DNA of 64,000 nucleotides from Opitutaceae bacterium EW11 (GTDB lineage Bacteria > Verrucomicrobiota > Verrucomicrobiia > Opitutales > Opitutaceae), in NCBI GenBank assembly GCA_003054665.1, contig QAYY01000003.1, positions 62,001 to 126,000 of the forward strand, given 5' to 3'. The notes beneath the pieces were generated by a model that was given only the letters and a program-made list of their open reading frames with translations, was not told where the DNA came from and made no database searches. The position numbers were made by a program, and so were the translations under genes. Of the stretch, positions 1 to 8,944 are shown piece after piece (position 1 is the stretch's first letter; each line of letters opens with the position of its first letter).

Positions 1-893
1 TCAACCTGGCCTTCCATTTCTGGAGCGGCGCGATCGTCAACTACCAGGTTTCGCTCCAGCTGCGGGCCACTCTCGGCGGTCCGGACCTGCCGATCTATGA
101 CGATAACCTGGCGCCCACCTGGCAGAATTGGAGCTGGGCTTCGGTCAACACCGCCAATGCCGATCCCGTGCATTCCGGCACTCAGTCGATCTCGGTCACG
201 GCTGGGTCCTGGGCTGCGCTCAACCTCGGATACGTGGGCGGAAACCTCGATCTCTCGCCGTATCACACGCTCACGTTCTGGCTGAACGGCGGCGCCACCG
301 GCGGGCAGAAGTTCAACGTCGGAGCCTCGGTCAACTGGGACTACAACTACCCCTCGGTAACGATCGACTCGGTTCCGGCGAATACGTGGACGAAGGTCGT
401 CATCCCGCTCGCCAGCCTTGGCCTCGAGGGCAAGAGCGGCATCACGACGTTGTACTTCATCAACTCGTCCGGCGGTGATTCGCCGACGTACTACATCGAT
501 GACCTCCACTTCTCGACCGAGGTCGCGCCGACTGACCTCGTGGTCACCGGCTCGATTCCGGCGGCATCCCCGCTGACGATCACGAAGAGCGGCTTCGCTC
601 TCAATCGCCGCACCAACCGCATGGTTCAGACGGTGACCGTCTCCAATCCCACCGGCAGCACGGTCGCGGGCCCGATCTATCTGGTCCTCGATTCGTTGTC
701 CTCGAACACGACGCTCGCGAACGCCGCCGGCACGACCTGGACGGTGGTCCCGACCGGAAGCCCGTATGTGCTCGTCTCGAACGGAGGGCTGGCCTCCCAG
801 GCTTCCGTGCGCGTGTCCCTCGAGTTCACCGTTCCTTCGCTGGGCGGTATCACCTACGCCGCGCGCACGCTGAGCGGTGGAACCAACCCGTGA
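1..893 (+). CDS. C-terminal part of a secreted carbohydrate-binding surface protein (5' truncated)
   Basis: The reading frame is open from base 3 to the stop at 891-893, so the gene begins outside the window. The visible ~296 residues look like two beta-sandwich modules. The first (about residues 35-180) begins 'IYDDNLAPTWQNWSW' and ends 'SPTYYIDDLHF', the pattern of galactose-binding-like carbohydrate-binding modules fused to secreted glycoside hydrolases. The second (about 180-296) is an Ig/fibronectin-like module rich in Thr, Ser and Val. No catalytic residues are visible; an enzyme domain may lie upstream. It ends 43 nt before the PEP-CTERM gene on the same strand. The module type is inferred from sequence pattern; the function of the whole protein is unknown. 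Confidence 0.75.
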   Translation, partial: NLAFHFWSGAIVNYQVSLQLRATLGGPDLPIYDDNLAPTWQNWSWASVNTANADPVHSGTQSISVTAGSWAALNLGYVGGNLDLSPYHTLTFWLNGGATGGQKFNVGASVNWDYNYPSVTIDSVPANTWTKVVIPLASLGLEGKSGITTLYFINSSGGDSPTYYIDDLHFSTEVAPTDLVVTGSIPAASPLTITKSGFALNRRTNRMVQTVTVSNPTGSTVAGPIYLVLDSLSSNTTLANAAGTTWTVVPTGSPYVLVSNGGLASQASVRVSLEFTVPSLGGITYAARTLSGGTNP

Positions 894-936
894 CCGGACG
901 TCATCCCTCGATTCCCAACCTTTAAACCACACGATC

Positions 937-1590
937 ATGCAATCCAGGAAACTATTCCACGCGCTCTCCGCGATCGCCGCCCTGGCGTTCGCCACGGTAG
1001 CCAGCGCCCAACTACAATACCGCGTCACCGTCGACACCAGTTCGCTGGTGGCGAATCCCAACGGCCCGTTCTCGCTGGATTTCCAGTTGAACGACGGATC
1101 GGCCGTGGGCGACGGCAACAATTCCGCCACGCTGGGCAATTTCCAGTTCGGCGGAGGCAGCGGTTGGGGGGCGATCGGCACCTACGGCGGCGCGGCCGGG
1201 AGCTTCGCGTCCGGCATCACGTTGTCGGATACGGATCCGCTGTTGAACGAGTTCTACCAGGGCTTTGTCCCCGGGAATTCGCTCTCCTTCGACCTGACGT
1301 TGACGAGCAACGCGGAATTGGGCGATACGCCCGACATCTTCAGCTTCGCCATTCTCGACGGCGCTCTGATGAATCTCCCGACGCTCTCGTTCGGCTCCGA
1401 TCAGTTCGTCGAGATCAACCTTGGCGACGCTTCGCCCGCGGTCGCGACGTTTACCAGCGTGGATGGGCTGATCACCGTCACGGCTTCCGCCGTTCCGGAG
1501 CCCTCGACCTACGGTCTGCTGGCTGCCGGCCTGATGGCCCTGGCGATCGTCGGTCGGCGAGTTCGAAACGGGCAGCGCGCCCGTTCCTGA
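937..1590 (+). CDS. PEP-CTERM sorting domain protein
   Basis: A 217-residue exported protein. The ATG at 937 is chosen over one at 877 because it directly begins a classical signal peptide (Lys/Arg, hydrophobic stretch, cleavage near 'VASAQ' at about residue 22). The C-terminus carries the PEP-CTERM tripartite signal: 'VPEPSTYGLL', a hydrophobic helix, and the basic tail 'GRRVRNGQRARS'. In this family the signal is cut by an exosortase and the protein is displayed on the surface or built into extracellular polymer. The central region is Gly, Asp and Ser rich with no recognised catalytic motif. A strong terminator follows 30 nt after the stop, so it ends the transcription unit that includes the preceding gene. 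Confidence 0.88.
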   Translation: MQSRKLFHALSAIAALAFATVASAQLQYRVTVDTSSLVANPNGPFSLDFQLNDGSAVGDGNNSATLGNFQFGGGSGWGAIGTYGGAAGSFASGITLSDTDPLLNEFYQGFVPGNSLSFDLTLTSNAELGDTPDIFSFAILDGALMNLPTLSFGSDQFVEINLGDASPAVATFTSVDGLITVTASAVPEPSTYGLLAAGLMALAIVGRRVRNGQRARS

Positions 1591-1620
1591 GCGCAGGCCC
1601 AAGGCTTAGCTTCTGATTCC

Positions 1621-1651
1621 GCGGCGGTCTTCAAGGCCGCCGCTTTTTTTT
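1621..1651 (+). terminator. Intrinsic terminator after the PEP-CTERM gene
   Basis: A 10-bp GC-rich stem (GCGGCGGTCT pairing with AAGGCCGCCGC, one G-T wobble) with a 3-nt loop is followed immediately by eight T residues (1644-1651). Confidence 0.93.
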
Positions 1652-1969
1652 GTGCGGAAAGGGAGGCGGCGCGACGCGCCTCATTGCCAATTAGGATACG
1701 AGCTGAGAGCCGGCGGGGGGCCCCGTGCGCTCCGGCGATTCATATCCGGTCGCATGATTTCGGGACAGCCAAGCAGCGGGCCTCCTGGTATGCTCTTCGT
1801 TCCTCTTCGACAGGCGTACGATGGCTATCCGCATCGCGGCGCTTTCGAGCGGGTTTTTCATGCCCCGTACGCACAACCTCCGAAGGGATCGCCTGCCGAC
1901 GGCGGTTTCTAGGTGGTTTTGGCATCTTCCCGGGGCGGTAGTGGAACTCTGATTACGACCTACGAAACG
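1652..1969. other. Gap and leader before the CE7 gene
   Basis: No convincing gene lies here. A 43-codon ORF at 1821-1952 has no recognisable content and was not called. The stretch holds the promoter-like motif at 1755-1794 and about 170 nt of presumed 5' leader. Confidence 0.6.
1755..1794 (+). promoter_or_regulatory. Promoter-like motif, CE7 copy
   Basis: TGATTTCGGGACAGCCA (1755-1771) is followed 21 nt after its GACA by TATGCT (1789-1794). It is the weakest of five related sites; the others lie upstream of GH5, both GH39 genes and at 51.85 kb. The orientation matches the downstream esterase, whose ATG is 199 nt past the first half. Found by eye; a promoter or activator site is inferred. Confidence 0.4.
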
Positions 1970-3694
1970 ATGAAGACTATCCCGTTGTTTTGGGCGCCGT
2001 TGGCTCTGGCCAGCGCCCTGATCCTCGCGCCCGCCACGCACGGCGCCGCCAATATCGTCAATCAGACGTGGCAGCTCCGGACCGGAGACGACGCCCAATG
2101 GGCGTCTCCGGCATATCCGGTCAACCACTGGCGCGACTACAATCTGGGCATCTCTCCCGAGAGCCATGCTCTTGAAGGAAGCACGTTCTGGCTCCGGCAG
2201 ACGTTCCGCGTGCCGGACCGGTGGGACGGAAAACCGCTGCGTTGCGAACTTCGCCTTTCGGCGGACGACGCGAGGCTCTATCTGAACGGCGAGCAACTCC
2301 CGTTGAAGCGGGACGCGGAGCAGTCCGCTTCTTTCACGCTGCCTCCGGAGCGACTCCGCAGAGGCGCCGAGGAGAACCACCTCGCGCTGCGCATCCGCGG
2401 TCCACACTACTCGGGAGGCGTCGGAACCGATTTTCTGAGGATTCGGCCGGAGAACGGGCCTGCGCCGTCCGTCGCCTTGAGCCTGGGATTTCCGGCGCAC
2501 GATCACGTGTTTTCGAAACGCGACGGCATCGGCTTCAGCCTTACCGCGGTGCTGGCGGAGGCGGAAAGCTCCGCGGGGACGTTGCGTCTCTGCGTGGAAA
2601 ACGAGTTCCACAAGCAGGTCTGCGTGCAGCAGCGGGAGATCGCGCTGTCGGGCGCCCGTGCGCCGATCGAGTTTTCCCTGCCGTCGCTTCCTTCGGGATT
2701 CTATCGCGTCGTCGCTTCCTATTCCGCGCCGGAAATCGAGTCGCAGGAGGTTCAGTGGTTTGCCGTCGCTCCGACGGAGCTGCACTGCCGGGAAACGGCT
2801 CCGGCCGATCTCGCCGACTTCTGGAAACGAGCCAAGGCGGAGCTGGCGGCGGTGGCGCCGGAGTTCTCCGTCACTCTGGACGAGACGCGTTCGACTGCGA
2901 CGCATCGTGTCTACACGGCTTCCATGAAGTCGGTGGAGGGAGTGACGTTGCGGTCGTGGTATGTCGTCCCGAATCGTCCCGGAAAATTTCCCGCGGTGCT
3001 GCATGTCCCCGGCTACGGAGGGACGTTCAAACCGGAATGGTTCACGAACGACGACGACATCGTTCACCTGGGTCTGGAGGTCCGGGGACATGGTCGCAGC
3101 GCCGACGTGATCAACCCGGGCTTCGGCACGCCGGGCTACGTGGGATACAAGGTGCTCGAACCGGAACACTACATCTATCGCGGGGCGTACCTGGACTGCC
3201 TGCGTGCGCTGGATTTTCTGTGCTCCCGTCAGGAGATCGACTCCACGCGCATCGCGGTGGAAGGGGGCAGCCAGGGTGGAGGGCTTGCGATCGCCACGGC
3301 TGCCTTGGCCGACGGACGGCTGAAGTGCTGCGCGACCGCAGTCCCGTTCCTCGGCGACTTCCTGCACCACCTCGAGATCCGCTCGGTGTATATCCCGGAA
3401 TTCGAGGAGACGTTCAAGGCGATGGGCCGAGGGACCTTCAGCGACGTTGCGGTCACGATGAGTTATATCGACACGGTGAACCTTGCGCCGTGGATACGCT
3501 GCCCCGTGCTGATGGGATCCGGACTGTTTGACGACGACTGCCCCTCGCACATCAACTTCGCCGTCTACAACCGGCTCACGGTGCCGAAGGAATACCACGT
3601 GTATCCAGATCGGCCGCACTTCCTCGGGCCCGAATGGGGAACCGACTCACGCGCCTGGCTGCGCCGGCAGTTTGGACTTCCCGAGGTGAAGTGA
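1970..3694 (+). CDS. Secreted acetylxylan esterase-like carbohydrate esterase (CE7/AXE1)
   Basis: A 574-residue exported esterase. The start at 1970 begins a signal peptide (MKTIPLFWAPLALASALI, cleavage near residue 26); an in-frame ATG at 1913 would add non-signal residues. Residues ~30-160 resemble the jelly-roll sugar-binding domain of GH2-type enzymes, ~170-270 form a second beta domain, and ~275-574 are the alpha/beta hydrolase. Visible catalytic features are the nucleophile elbow 'GGSQGG' (Ser434), an acidic cluster 'GLFDDDCP' (Asp ~521-523) and His550 in 'YPDRPH', matching the Ser-Asp-His triad of the AXE1/CE7 family, which removes acetyl groups from xylan-type sugars. It is much longer than single-domain CE7 enzymes (~320 residues) because of the N-terminal modules. 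Substrate identity is inferred. Confidence 0.85.
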   Translation: MKTIPLFWAPLALASALILAPATHGAANIVNQTWQLRTGDDAQWASPAYPVNHWRDYNLGISPESHALEGSTFWLRQTFRVPDRWDGKPLRCELRLSADDARLYLNGEQLPLKRDAEQSASFTLPPERLRRGAEENHLALRIRGPHYSGGVGTDFLRIRPENGPAPSVALSLGFPAHDHVFSKRDGIGFSLTAVLAEAESSAGTLRLCVENEFHKQVCVQQREIALSGARAPIEFSLPSLPSGFYRVVASYSAPEIESQEVQWFAVAPTELHCRETAPADLADFWKRAKAELAAVAPEFSVTLDETRSTATHRVYTASMKSVEGVTLRSWYVVPNRPGKFPAVLHVPGYGGTFKPEWFTNDDDIVHLGLEVRGHGRSADVINPGFGTPGYVGYKVLEPEHYIYRGAYLDCLRALDFLCSRQEIDSTRIAVEGGSQGGGLAIATAALADGRLKCCATAVPFLGDFLHHLEIRSVYIPEFEETFKAMGRGTFSDVAVTMSYIDTVNLAPWIRCPVLMGSGLFDDDCPSHINFAVYNRLTVPKEYHVYPDRPHFLGPEWGTDSRAWLRRQFGLPEVK

Positions 3695-3735
3695 GTTCGC
3701 GATAGCGCGCCTCCTGCGGGCGAGCTGCAACCGTC

Positions 3736-3786
3736 GGACACGATCCTGGCCGTGGATTGCATACGGCCGATCGTGTCCCTTGTTTT
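3736..3786 (+). terminator. Terminator-like hairpin after the CE7 gene
   Basis: GGACACGATC (3736-3745) pairs with GATCGTGTCC (3769-3778). Beyond a 2-nt bulge, GGCCGT pairs with ACGGCC around a 9-nt loop. A T-rich stretch (TTGTTTT) follows. It overlaps the start of the next promoter-like motif. Confidence 0.75.
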
Positions 3787-3821
3787 AGCGACAGGCGGAG
3801 AGAGGGGAGTGGTGCTACGTT
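3781..3821 (+). promoter_or_regulatory. Promoter-like motif, GH5 copy
   Basis: TGTTTTAGCGACAGGCG (3781-3797) differs by one base from the copy at 51848. TACGTT follows at 3816-3821, exactly 22 nt after the GACA. It lies 252 nt upstream of the GH5 ATG, in the gene's orientation. Confidence 0.5.
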
Positions 3822-4001
3822 GGGGAAAATTCGTTCTGCCGCCCCGCGGAACCGCCCGCGGTGTTGTCGTAGAGCCGAACCCCAACCCCCCAGGCATCTC
3901 GCACCACGCAGGTTTCACCGGCCCACGCCAGCAGGAGGTCTCAGAGAGCAAAAGACGTGCGGCGCCGGTGCCAGCAGTGCGCGGCCAGAAAACGCGAATT
4001 C

Positions 4002-4021
4002 TCCGCCCGATTACGGGCGGA
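4002..4021 (+). promoter_or_regulatory. Perfect hairpin in the GH5 5' leader
   Basis: TCCGCCCG and CGGGCGGA form a perfect 8-bp stem with an ATTA loop. The hairpin ends 27 nt before the GH5 ATG and has no T-tract. It lies in the ~220-nt leader downstream of the promoter-like motif. A translational control role is possible but unproven. The rest of the gap from 3695 to 4048 shows no gene. Confidence 0.4.
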
Positions 4022-4048
4022 TGTGTCACCAACAACCCCAAAAAAACC

Positions 4049-5671
4049 ATGATACGAAACCACACCCCGCCGACGACCATCCCTGTCGTGCGAAACCATC
4101 GGAGCAGAATCCTGAACGGCCGACTCTGGCTGAGAGTGGCGTTCTTCCTCGCAGTCCTCGCCGCCATCCCCCTCGGAACCCGTGCGCAATTGCCGACGCC
4201 CACAAGGGGATGGAACCTGGGCAACACGCTGGAACCGCCGAGTGGCGAAGGCACCTGGGGCCCTGCGGCCTCGCAGAACCTCATCAACGCCGTGGCGGCC
4301 GCCGGATTCAACACGGTGCGTATTCCCTGCGCGTGGGACAGCCATGCGAACCAGTCGACGTATCAGATCGACGCCGCCTGGATGTCGCGCGTGAAGCAGG
4401 TCGTCGACTGGTGTTACGCGAAGAACCTGTACGTCATCATCAACATTCACTGGGACGGCGGATGGCTGGAGAACAACATCACCGACACCGTGAATCCCAC
4501 GATCAACGCGAAGATGCAGTCGTATTGGACGCAGATTGCGAACGCGTTCAAAGGCTACGACGGCAAGCTCCTCTTCGCCGGAGCCAACGAGCCGGCCGTG
4601 AGTACGGCGGCGCAGATGAACACGCTGCTGGCGTATTATCAGACGTTCGTGAATGCGGTGCGCGCCACCGGAGGAAACAACAGCACGCGCTGGCTCATCG
4701 TTCAGGGCCCGAGCACCGACATCGACACCACCGACTCGCTGATGAACACCCTGCCCAGCGACTCGGCCAACCGCCTGGCGGTGGAGGTGCACTACTATGC
4801 TCCGTACCAGTGGTGCCTGATGAACGCGGATCAGAGCTGGGGGAAGATGTTTTATTTCTGGGGACAGTTCTACCACCACCCGACTCGCACCGATCGCAAT
4901 GCGAACTGGGGCGAGGAGTCGTACGTGGACTCGGAGTTCCAGAAGATGAATACGAAGTTCGTCAGCAAGGGCATCCCGGTCATCGTCGGCGAATTCCAGG
5001 CGTTCAAGCGGACCGGGTACTCGGATCTGACCGGAGGCGACTTCAACCTCCACGTCGCCGCCCGCACGTATTTCCACAAATACGTGGTCGACGCCGCGGC
5101 GGCCAAGGGGCTCAAGCCCATCTACTGGGATATCGCCTCGCAGATGTTCGACTGGACCTCCGGAGCGGTGACCGACCAGGACAATTTGCGGGCCCTGACG
5201 GGTGGCGCCGCTCTCCCTCCTCCGGGCGGCGGCGGCATCATCGCCAACGGCACCTACAAGATCCTGGCCCGCCACAGCGGCAAAGCCCTCGAAGTCGCCG
5301 GGCTCGGCACCTTCAACGGTTCGAACGTCCAGCAGTGGGGCTATTGGGGCGGCGATAGCCAGCGCTGGGTGCTCACGCACGTCGGCAACAACCAGTACCT
5401 CATCACCGGCCTGCAGAGCGGGAAGGTGCTGGACGTCTCCGGCGGCGGAACCGCCAACGGAACCAACGTGCAGATCTGGACGAACGTGGGCGGCGCCAAT
5501 CAACGGTGGACGATCACGGCGACCAGCGGCGGCTACTACCGCCTGACGCCCACTCACGCGACGACCATGGCCCTCGATGTCAGTGGTGTATCCACGGCGG
5601 ACGGCGCCAACGTGCACATCTGGAATTATGCGGGCGGCGCGAACCAGCAGTGGACCTTCCAGGCTCCGTGA
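4049..5671 (+). CDS. GH5 endoglucanase-like glycosidase with C-terminal ricin-type lectin module
   Basis: A 540-residue secreted enzyme. The ATG at 4049 is preferred to one at 3752, which would add ~100 residues of no recognisable character. The signal peptide is unusual in having ~26 polar, basic residues before the hydrophobic core (~27-46, cleavage near 'GTRAQ'). Residues ~50-390 form a GH5 (beta/alpha)8 barrel: 'RGWNLGNTLE' at the start, 'IINIHWDGGW' around 130-139, acid/base Glu181 in 'GANEP', 'HYYAPYQW' at ~247 and nucleophile Glu314 in 'IVGEFQ'. After a Pro/Gly linker, residues ~400-540 hold three beta-trefoil repeats, each with a 'NVQxW/NVHxW...Q.W' motif, typical of ricin-B/CBM13 lectins. 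It probably cleaves beta-1,4 glucan or mannan-type backbones outside the cell; the exact polymer is not readable. Confidence 0.9.
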   Translation: MIRNHTPPTTIPVVRNHRSRILNGRLWLRVAFFLAVLAAIPLGTRAQLPTPTRGWNLGNTLEPPSGEGTWGPAASQNLINAVAAAGFNTVRIPCAWDSHANQSTYQIDAAWMSRVKQVVDWCYAKNLYVIINIHWDGGWLENNITDTVNPTINAKMQSYWTQIANAFKGYDGKLLFAGANEPAVSTAAQMNTLLAYYQTFVNAVRATGGNNSTRWLIVQGPSTDIDTTDSLMNTLPSDSANRLAVEVHYYAPYQWCLMNADQSWGKMFYFWGQFYHHPTRTDRNANWGEESYVDSEFQKMNTKFVSKGIPVIVGEFQAFKRTGYSDLTGGDFNLHVAARTYFHKYVVDAAAAKGLKPIYWDIASQMFDWTSGAVTDQDNLRALTGGAALPPPGGGGIIANGTYKILARHSGKALEVAGLGTFNGSNVQQWGYWGGDSQRWVLTHVGNNQYLITGLQSGKVLDVSGGGTANGTNVQIWTNVGGANQRWTITATSGGYYRLTPTHATTMALDVSGVSTADGANVHIWNYAGGANQQWTFQAP

Positions 5672-5719
5672 CGCCGTTCAGGCTCTTCTGCTCATAGCCT
5701 CTGTAGGATGAGCAAGCAC

Positions 5720-5756
5720 GGGCGGTGGGTTGTTCTTCGCGAGCAGCCCGCCGCCC
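5720..5756. terminator. Shared hairpin between convergent GH5 and small membrane gene
   Basis: GGGCGGTGGG (5720-5729) pairs with CCCGCCGCCC (5747-5756) with one wobble. The stem continues six more pairs to a TTCGC loop. It sits between the stops of two convergent genes and has no T-tract on either side. Confidence 0.6.
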
Positions 5757-5766
5757 CCAGTGCTCG

Positions 5767-6105
5767 TCAGGGCGTGATCTTCTCGATCTTCACGTCGGTG
5801 AGCCGACCGTCCTCTCCGAGAATCCAGACGCCCTTCACCTCGGTTTGCCGCGGGAACGAATAGGTTCCGAGTTGCACTTCCAGGCCGCGCACCCGGGCGC
5901 TCGTGTCGAGCGTCCGTTTGGCCCGGGCCATCGATGCTGGCCCGATGTACCTCTCGATTTCGGAAACGCCGCAACCCGGCGGCGTGGCTCGAAGGAGCTC
6001 GGCTCGAATGAACGAAGCCGGGCGCCTGAGCGGCACCGAAAGGTACGCCCAGATCGAGAACGCAAGGAGTACGCCCGCGAGGGACAGGAAGACGAGGCGG
6101 CGCAT
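5767..6105 (-). CDS. Small membrane-anchored protein of unknown function
   Basis: A 112-residue protein. The start at 6105 begins 'MRRLVFLSLAGVLLAFSIWAYL', an N-terminal membrane anchor or uncleaved signal without a lipobox Cys. Residues ~34-60 read 'RAELLRATPPGCGVSEIERYIG', resembling the 'P.G.s..eve..lG' pattern of small BamE/SmpA-like periplasmic modules. The C-terminal half alternates hydrophobic and polar residues as in beta strands ('GVWILGEDGRLTDVKIEKI'). It lies 25 nt downstream of the GH3 stop on the same strand and is the last gene of the glycosidase cluster. I do not recognise the family; the BamE resemblance is only a pattern. Confidence 0.6.
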   Translation of the reverse strand: MRRLVFLSLAGVLLAFSIWAYLSVPLRRPASFIRAELLRATPPGCGVSEIERYIGPASMARAKRTLDTSARVRGLEVQLGTYSFPRQTEVKGVWILGEDGRLTDVKIEKITP

Positions 6106-6130
6106 GGCGGGGTTCGAGAGAGGCGCGTGC

Positions 6131-8725
6131 TTACCGGGAGAACGTAACCGAATCCCGGATATCGCTTGCGGACGCTCCGGCGTGGAGAGTCCAGTTTCCG
6201 CCCGGGACTGCGTAGGCTCCCCGTTCGGTGTTCCAACGTCGCAGGGCCGTTTGCGGCACGAGCAGCTTGATCGTGGCGGTTTCGCCCTTGGCGAGATGTA
6301 CGCGCCGAAAACCGCAGAGAGCCTCCTTTTCCCGCGGGTGTGTCTCGGCCGGCGGGACCGCGTAAAGCTGCACCACCTCGTCGCCGTCGCGCGTGCCTGT
6401 GTTCGCGATCGTGAGTGTCGCCTCGATCCCGCCATCGGCCGACGGCGACGCGTGGAGACCGGAGTAGGCGAACGTGGTGTAGCTGAGTCCGTGTCCAAAC
6501 GGGTAGAGCGGCTTCCCGGCGAAATACCGGTAGGTCCGATTGGCCATGGAATACTCTTTGAAGTCGGGCAGATCCTCCGTGCCGCGATAGAAGGTCACCG
6601 GCAGCCGGCCCGCCGGGTTGTAGCTCCCGGCGAGCACGTCGGCAACGGCGGTGCCCCCTGCCTGACCCGGATACCAAGCCTGCACGATCGCGTTGAGATG
6701 GGCGTCCGCCCAAGGCAGGGCGACGGCGCTGCCGGATAGGTTCACCAGAACGATCGGTTTCCCCAGGGCATGGAGTTTCTCGAGCAGCTGTTGCTGCAAC
6801 GCGGGCAGTTCGATCCGGAGTCGATCGCCGCCTTGGTAGCCGTCGTAGTCGACATCCATCTCTTCGCCTTCGAGCTGCGCCGAGATTCCGCCCACGAACA
6901 CGATCAGGTCGGCTTTCCCGGCCAACTGCAGGGCCTCTGCCTCGGGGGCCTCGGGCGCCGGCGTTTTCCACTCGAGAGCGACTTCGAACGGCGCCGGACC
7001 TTGCAGGTATTCGAGCCGGATCGGGACGGATGCGTTTTCGCCGAGCGGAACGGCGGCAGTGATCGTGCGGACGGAGGATTCTCCTCCCGGCGGGGGAACC
7101 CAGGCGTCGACCGCGGTTTTGTCACCGACGATCAGTCGAAAACCGCCGCGTCCGCGGACCAGGAACTGATAGGTGCCTGCAACCGTGGTCTCCAGTTCGC
7201 CGTTCCATCGCGCGGACACATCCTTTTCCGGAACGCCGGGCGGCAATCCGCCGTTGGCTCCGTGACCGTTGCAGGAGACGCAGAGGGCGCGTTCGCTCCG
7301 CGAAACGACCGGTTTGCCGGAGAGCTCAGGATTGGCGAAGTATTCGCCGCGGAACCACAACTGTTGCAGAGGGCGCCAGACGCTGGGCCGATGGGCGTAG
7401 TCACAGCCGTGGGCGTAATCCACTCGCACGCCCGCGGGTTCGAGCGCTGCCTTGAGCCCGGCGAGCACGGTGACCGGGGCCGAGGGTTGTCCGTTGTAGT
7501 TGCCGAGCAGCGCGACGACGGAGGTGGCGTTCGGTCCGATAACGGCCACGTGGTGCAGCGCTTCTTTCTTCAGGGGCAGCAATCCGTCGTTCTTGAGCAG
7601 CACCATCGACTCTCGTGCCGACTGGAGAGCAAGCGCCGCGTGAGCGGGGGTGTCGACATCCGACGGAGGGATGCGGGCGAACGGCACCGCTTCCTTGGGA
7701 TCAAAGAAACCCAGGCGGAACATCGTGCGCAGAAGGGGCCGCAGTGCGCGGTCGATTTGAGTTTCCGTCAGCAGTCCCCGATGCATCGCTTCCACCAGCC
7801 CGGTCGTTTCCCCGAGACAGCGCACGTTCATGCCAGCTTTGACGATCATGGCTTCCGCTTCGGCCTCGTCGGCCGCGAGCTTGTAGTTGTCGATGAGATC
7901 TCCCACCGATCCGCAGTCCGACGTGACATGGCCGTCGAAGCCCCAGTCGGAGAGGAGCCGATAGAGCAGGGGACTGACCGAGCACGGAGTGCCGTAGAGG
8001 GAGTTGTACGCGGTCATCACGATCTCCGCGTGAGCTTCGCGCACCAAAGCTTCGAACGCGGGAAGATAGCTCTCGTGGAGATCGGCCTGCGAAGGCGCGA
8101 CATTCATGATGTGCCGCAGCGGCTCCGGCCCGCTGTGAACGGCGTAGTGCTTCGCACAAGCGGCTGCCTGCAGGTACCGAGGGTCGTCACCCTGCAGGCC
8201 GCGGACAAATGCGACGCCGAGGCGCGAGGTGAGGAACGGATCCTCCCCATAGGTCTCCTGGCCGCGACCCCAGCGCGGATCGCGAAACAGGTTGATGTTC
8301 GGAGACCAGAAGGTGAGCCCGTGATAGATCGTGCCCTCCGCGGACGTGCCGGCGACGCCGTTGAATTTCGCCCGCGCCTCGGTCCCGATTGTCCTCGCGA
8401 TCTGAAACTGGAGGGGCTCGTCCCACATCGCAGCCAGTCCGATGGCCTGGGGAAACACCGTGGCTGTCCCGGCCCTGGCCACGCCATGGAGCGCCTCGTT
8501 CCACCAATCGTACTTCGGGATCCCCAATCTGGGTACACCGGGCGTGGTGTTCGCCATCATCGAGGACTTCTCTTCAAGGGTCATGCGGGAGATCAGGTCG
8601 TCGATGCGAACGGCCTGGGGCTTGGAGATATCCCGATAAACGGGGATATCCTCTTTTGCCGTGAGGAGCGCCAGGGGGAACAGGAGCGCCGCCACCAAGG
8701 CGGGCCCGAAATGGGAATGGTTCAT
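6131..8725 (-). CDS. GH3 glycosidase with PA14 insertion (beta-xylosidase/beta-glucosidase type)
   Basis: An 864-residue secreted enzyme starting at 8725 with signal peptide 'MNHSHFGPALVAALLF' and cleavage near residue 23. The N-terminal barrel carries 'AKHYAVHSGPE' (Lys192-His193) and nucleophile Asp270 in 'VTSDCGSVGDL'; the SDCG form is typical of the xylosidase/arabinosidase branch of GH3, while SDW is usual in beta-glucosidases. A PA14 module (~480-620, 'LWFRGEYFANPELSG...PFEVALEW') is inserted in the second domain, which ends 'YPFGHGLSYTTFAY'. A fibronectin-III-like module closes the protein. It would remove terminal beta-xylosyl or beta-glucosyl units from oligosaccharides. A 219-nt gap separates it from GH97 upstream, so it could have its own promoter. 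Confidence 0.9.
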   Translation of the reverse strand: MNHSHFGPALVAALLFPLALLTAKEDIPVYRDISKPQAVRIDDLISRMTLEEKSSMMANTTPGVPRLGIPKYDWWNEALHGVARAGTATVFPQAIGLAAMWDEPLQFQIARTIGTEARAKFNGVAGTSAEGTIYHGLTFWSPNINLFRDPRWGRGQETYGEDPFLTSRLGVAFVRGLQGDDPRYLQAAACAKHYAVHSGPEPLRHIMNVAPSQADLHESYLPAFEALVREAHAEIVMTAYNSLYGTPCSVSPLLYRLLSDWGFDGHVTSDCGSVGDLIDNYKLAADEAEAEAMIVKAGMNVRCLGETTGLVEAMHRGLLTETQIDRALRPLLRTMFRLGFFDPKEAVPFARIPPSDVDTPAHAALALQSARESMVLLKNDGLLPLKKEALHHVAVIGPNATSVVALLGNYNGQPSAPVTVLAGLKAALEPAGVRVDYAHGCDYAHRPSVWRPLQQLWFRGEYFANPELSGKPVVSRSERALCVSCNGHGANGGLPPGVPEKDVSARWNGELETTVAGTYQFLVRGRGGFRLIVGDKTAVDAWVPPPGGESSVRTITAAVPLGENASVPIRLEYLQGPAPFEVALEWKTPAPEAPEAEALQLAGKADLIVFVGGISAQLEGEEMDVDYDGYQGGDRLRIELPALQQQLLEKLHALGKPIVLVNLSGSAVALPWADAHLNAIVQAWYPGQAGGTAVADVLAGSYNPAGRLPVTFYRGTEDLPDFKEYSMANRTYRYFAGKPLYPFGHGLSYTTFAYSGLHASPSADGGIEATLTIANTGTRDGDEVVQLYAVPPAETHPREKEALCGFRRVHLAKGETATIKLLVPQTALRRWNTERGAYAVPGGNWTLHAGASASDIRDSVTFSR

Positions 8726-8944
8726 GGTCAAAATGGGTTGGAAGACGAAGAAGGGAGGCCGCGCGTGCTCAGCGAGCGCGGCGGCGAAACTCCGCCACCG
8801 GATGCCGACGTCGCATGGCGGAGACCGTGCGCGGCGCTTCCGGCTCGCGGGAGCGTCTGGCTCGCCCGGAACCAGCCGGGCGGCCAGACGCACCACGCGT
8901 TGGGCGGAGAGAGTTGCTATTCGAAACCGGACGAGCGGCTGGAG

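Noticed and set aside
1821-1952. 43-codon ORF upstream of the CE7 gene
   Set aside because: No ribosome site, no family resemblance and it overlaps the presumed leader.
3752-4048. Extended N-terminus for GH5 from the ATG at 3752
   Set aside because: The extra ~99 residues have no signal peptide or domain and the ATG lies inside the upstream terminator hairpin.
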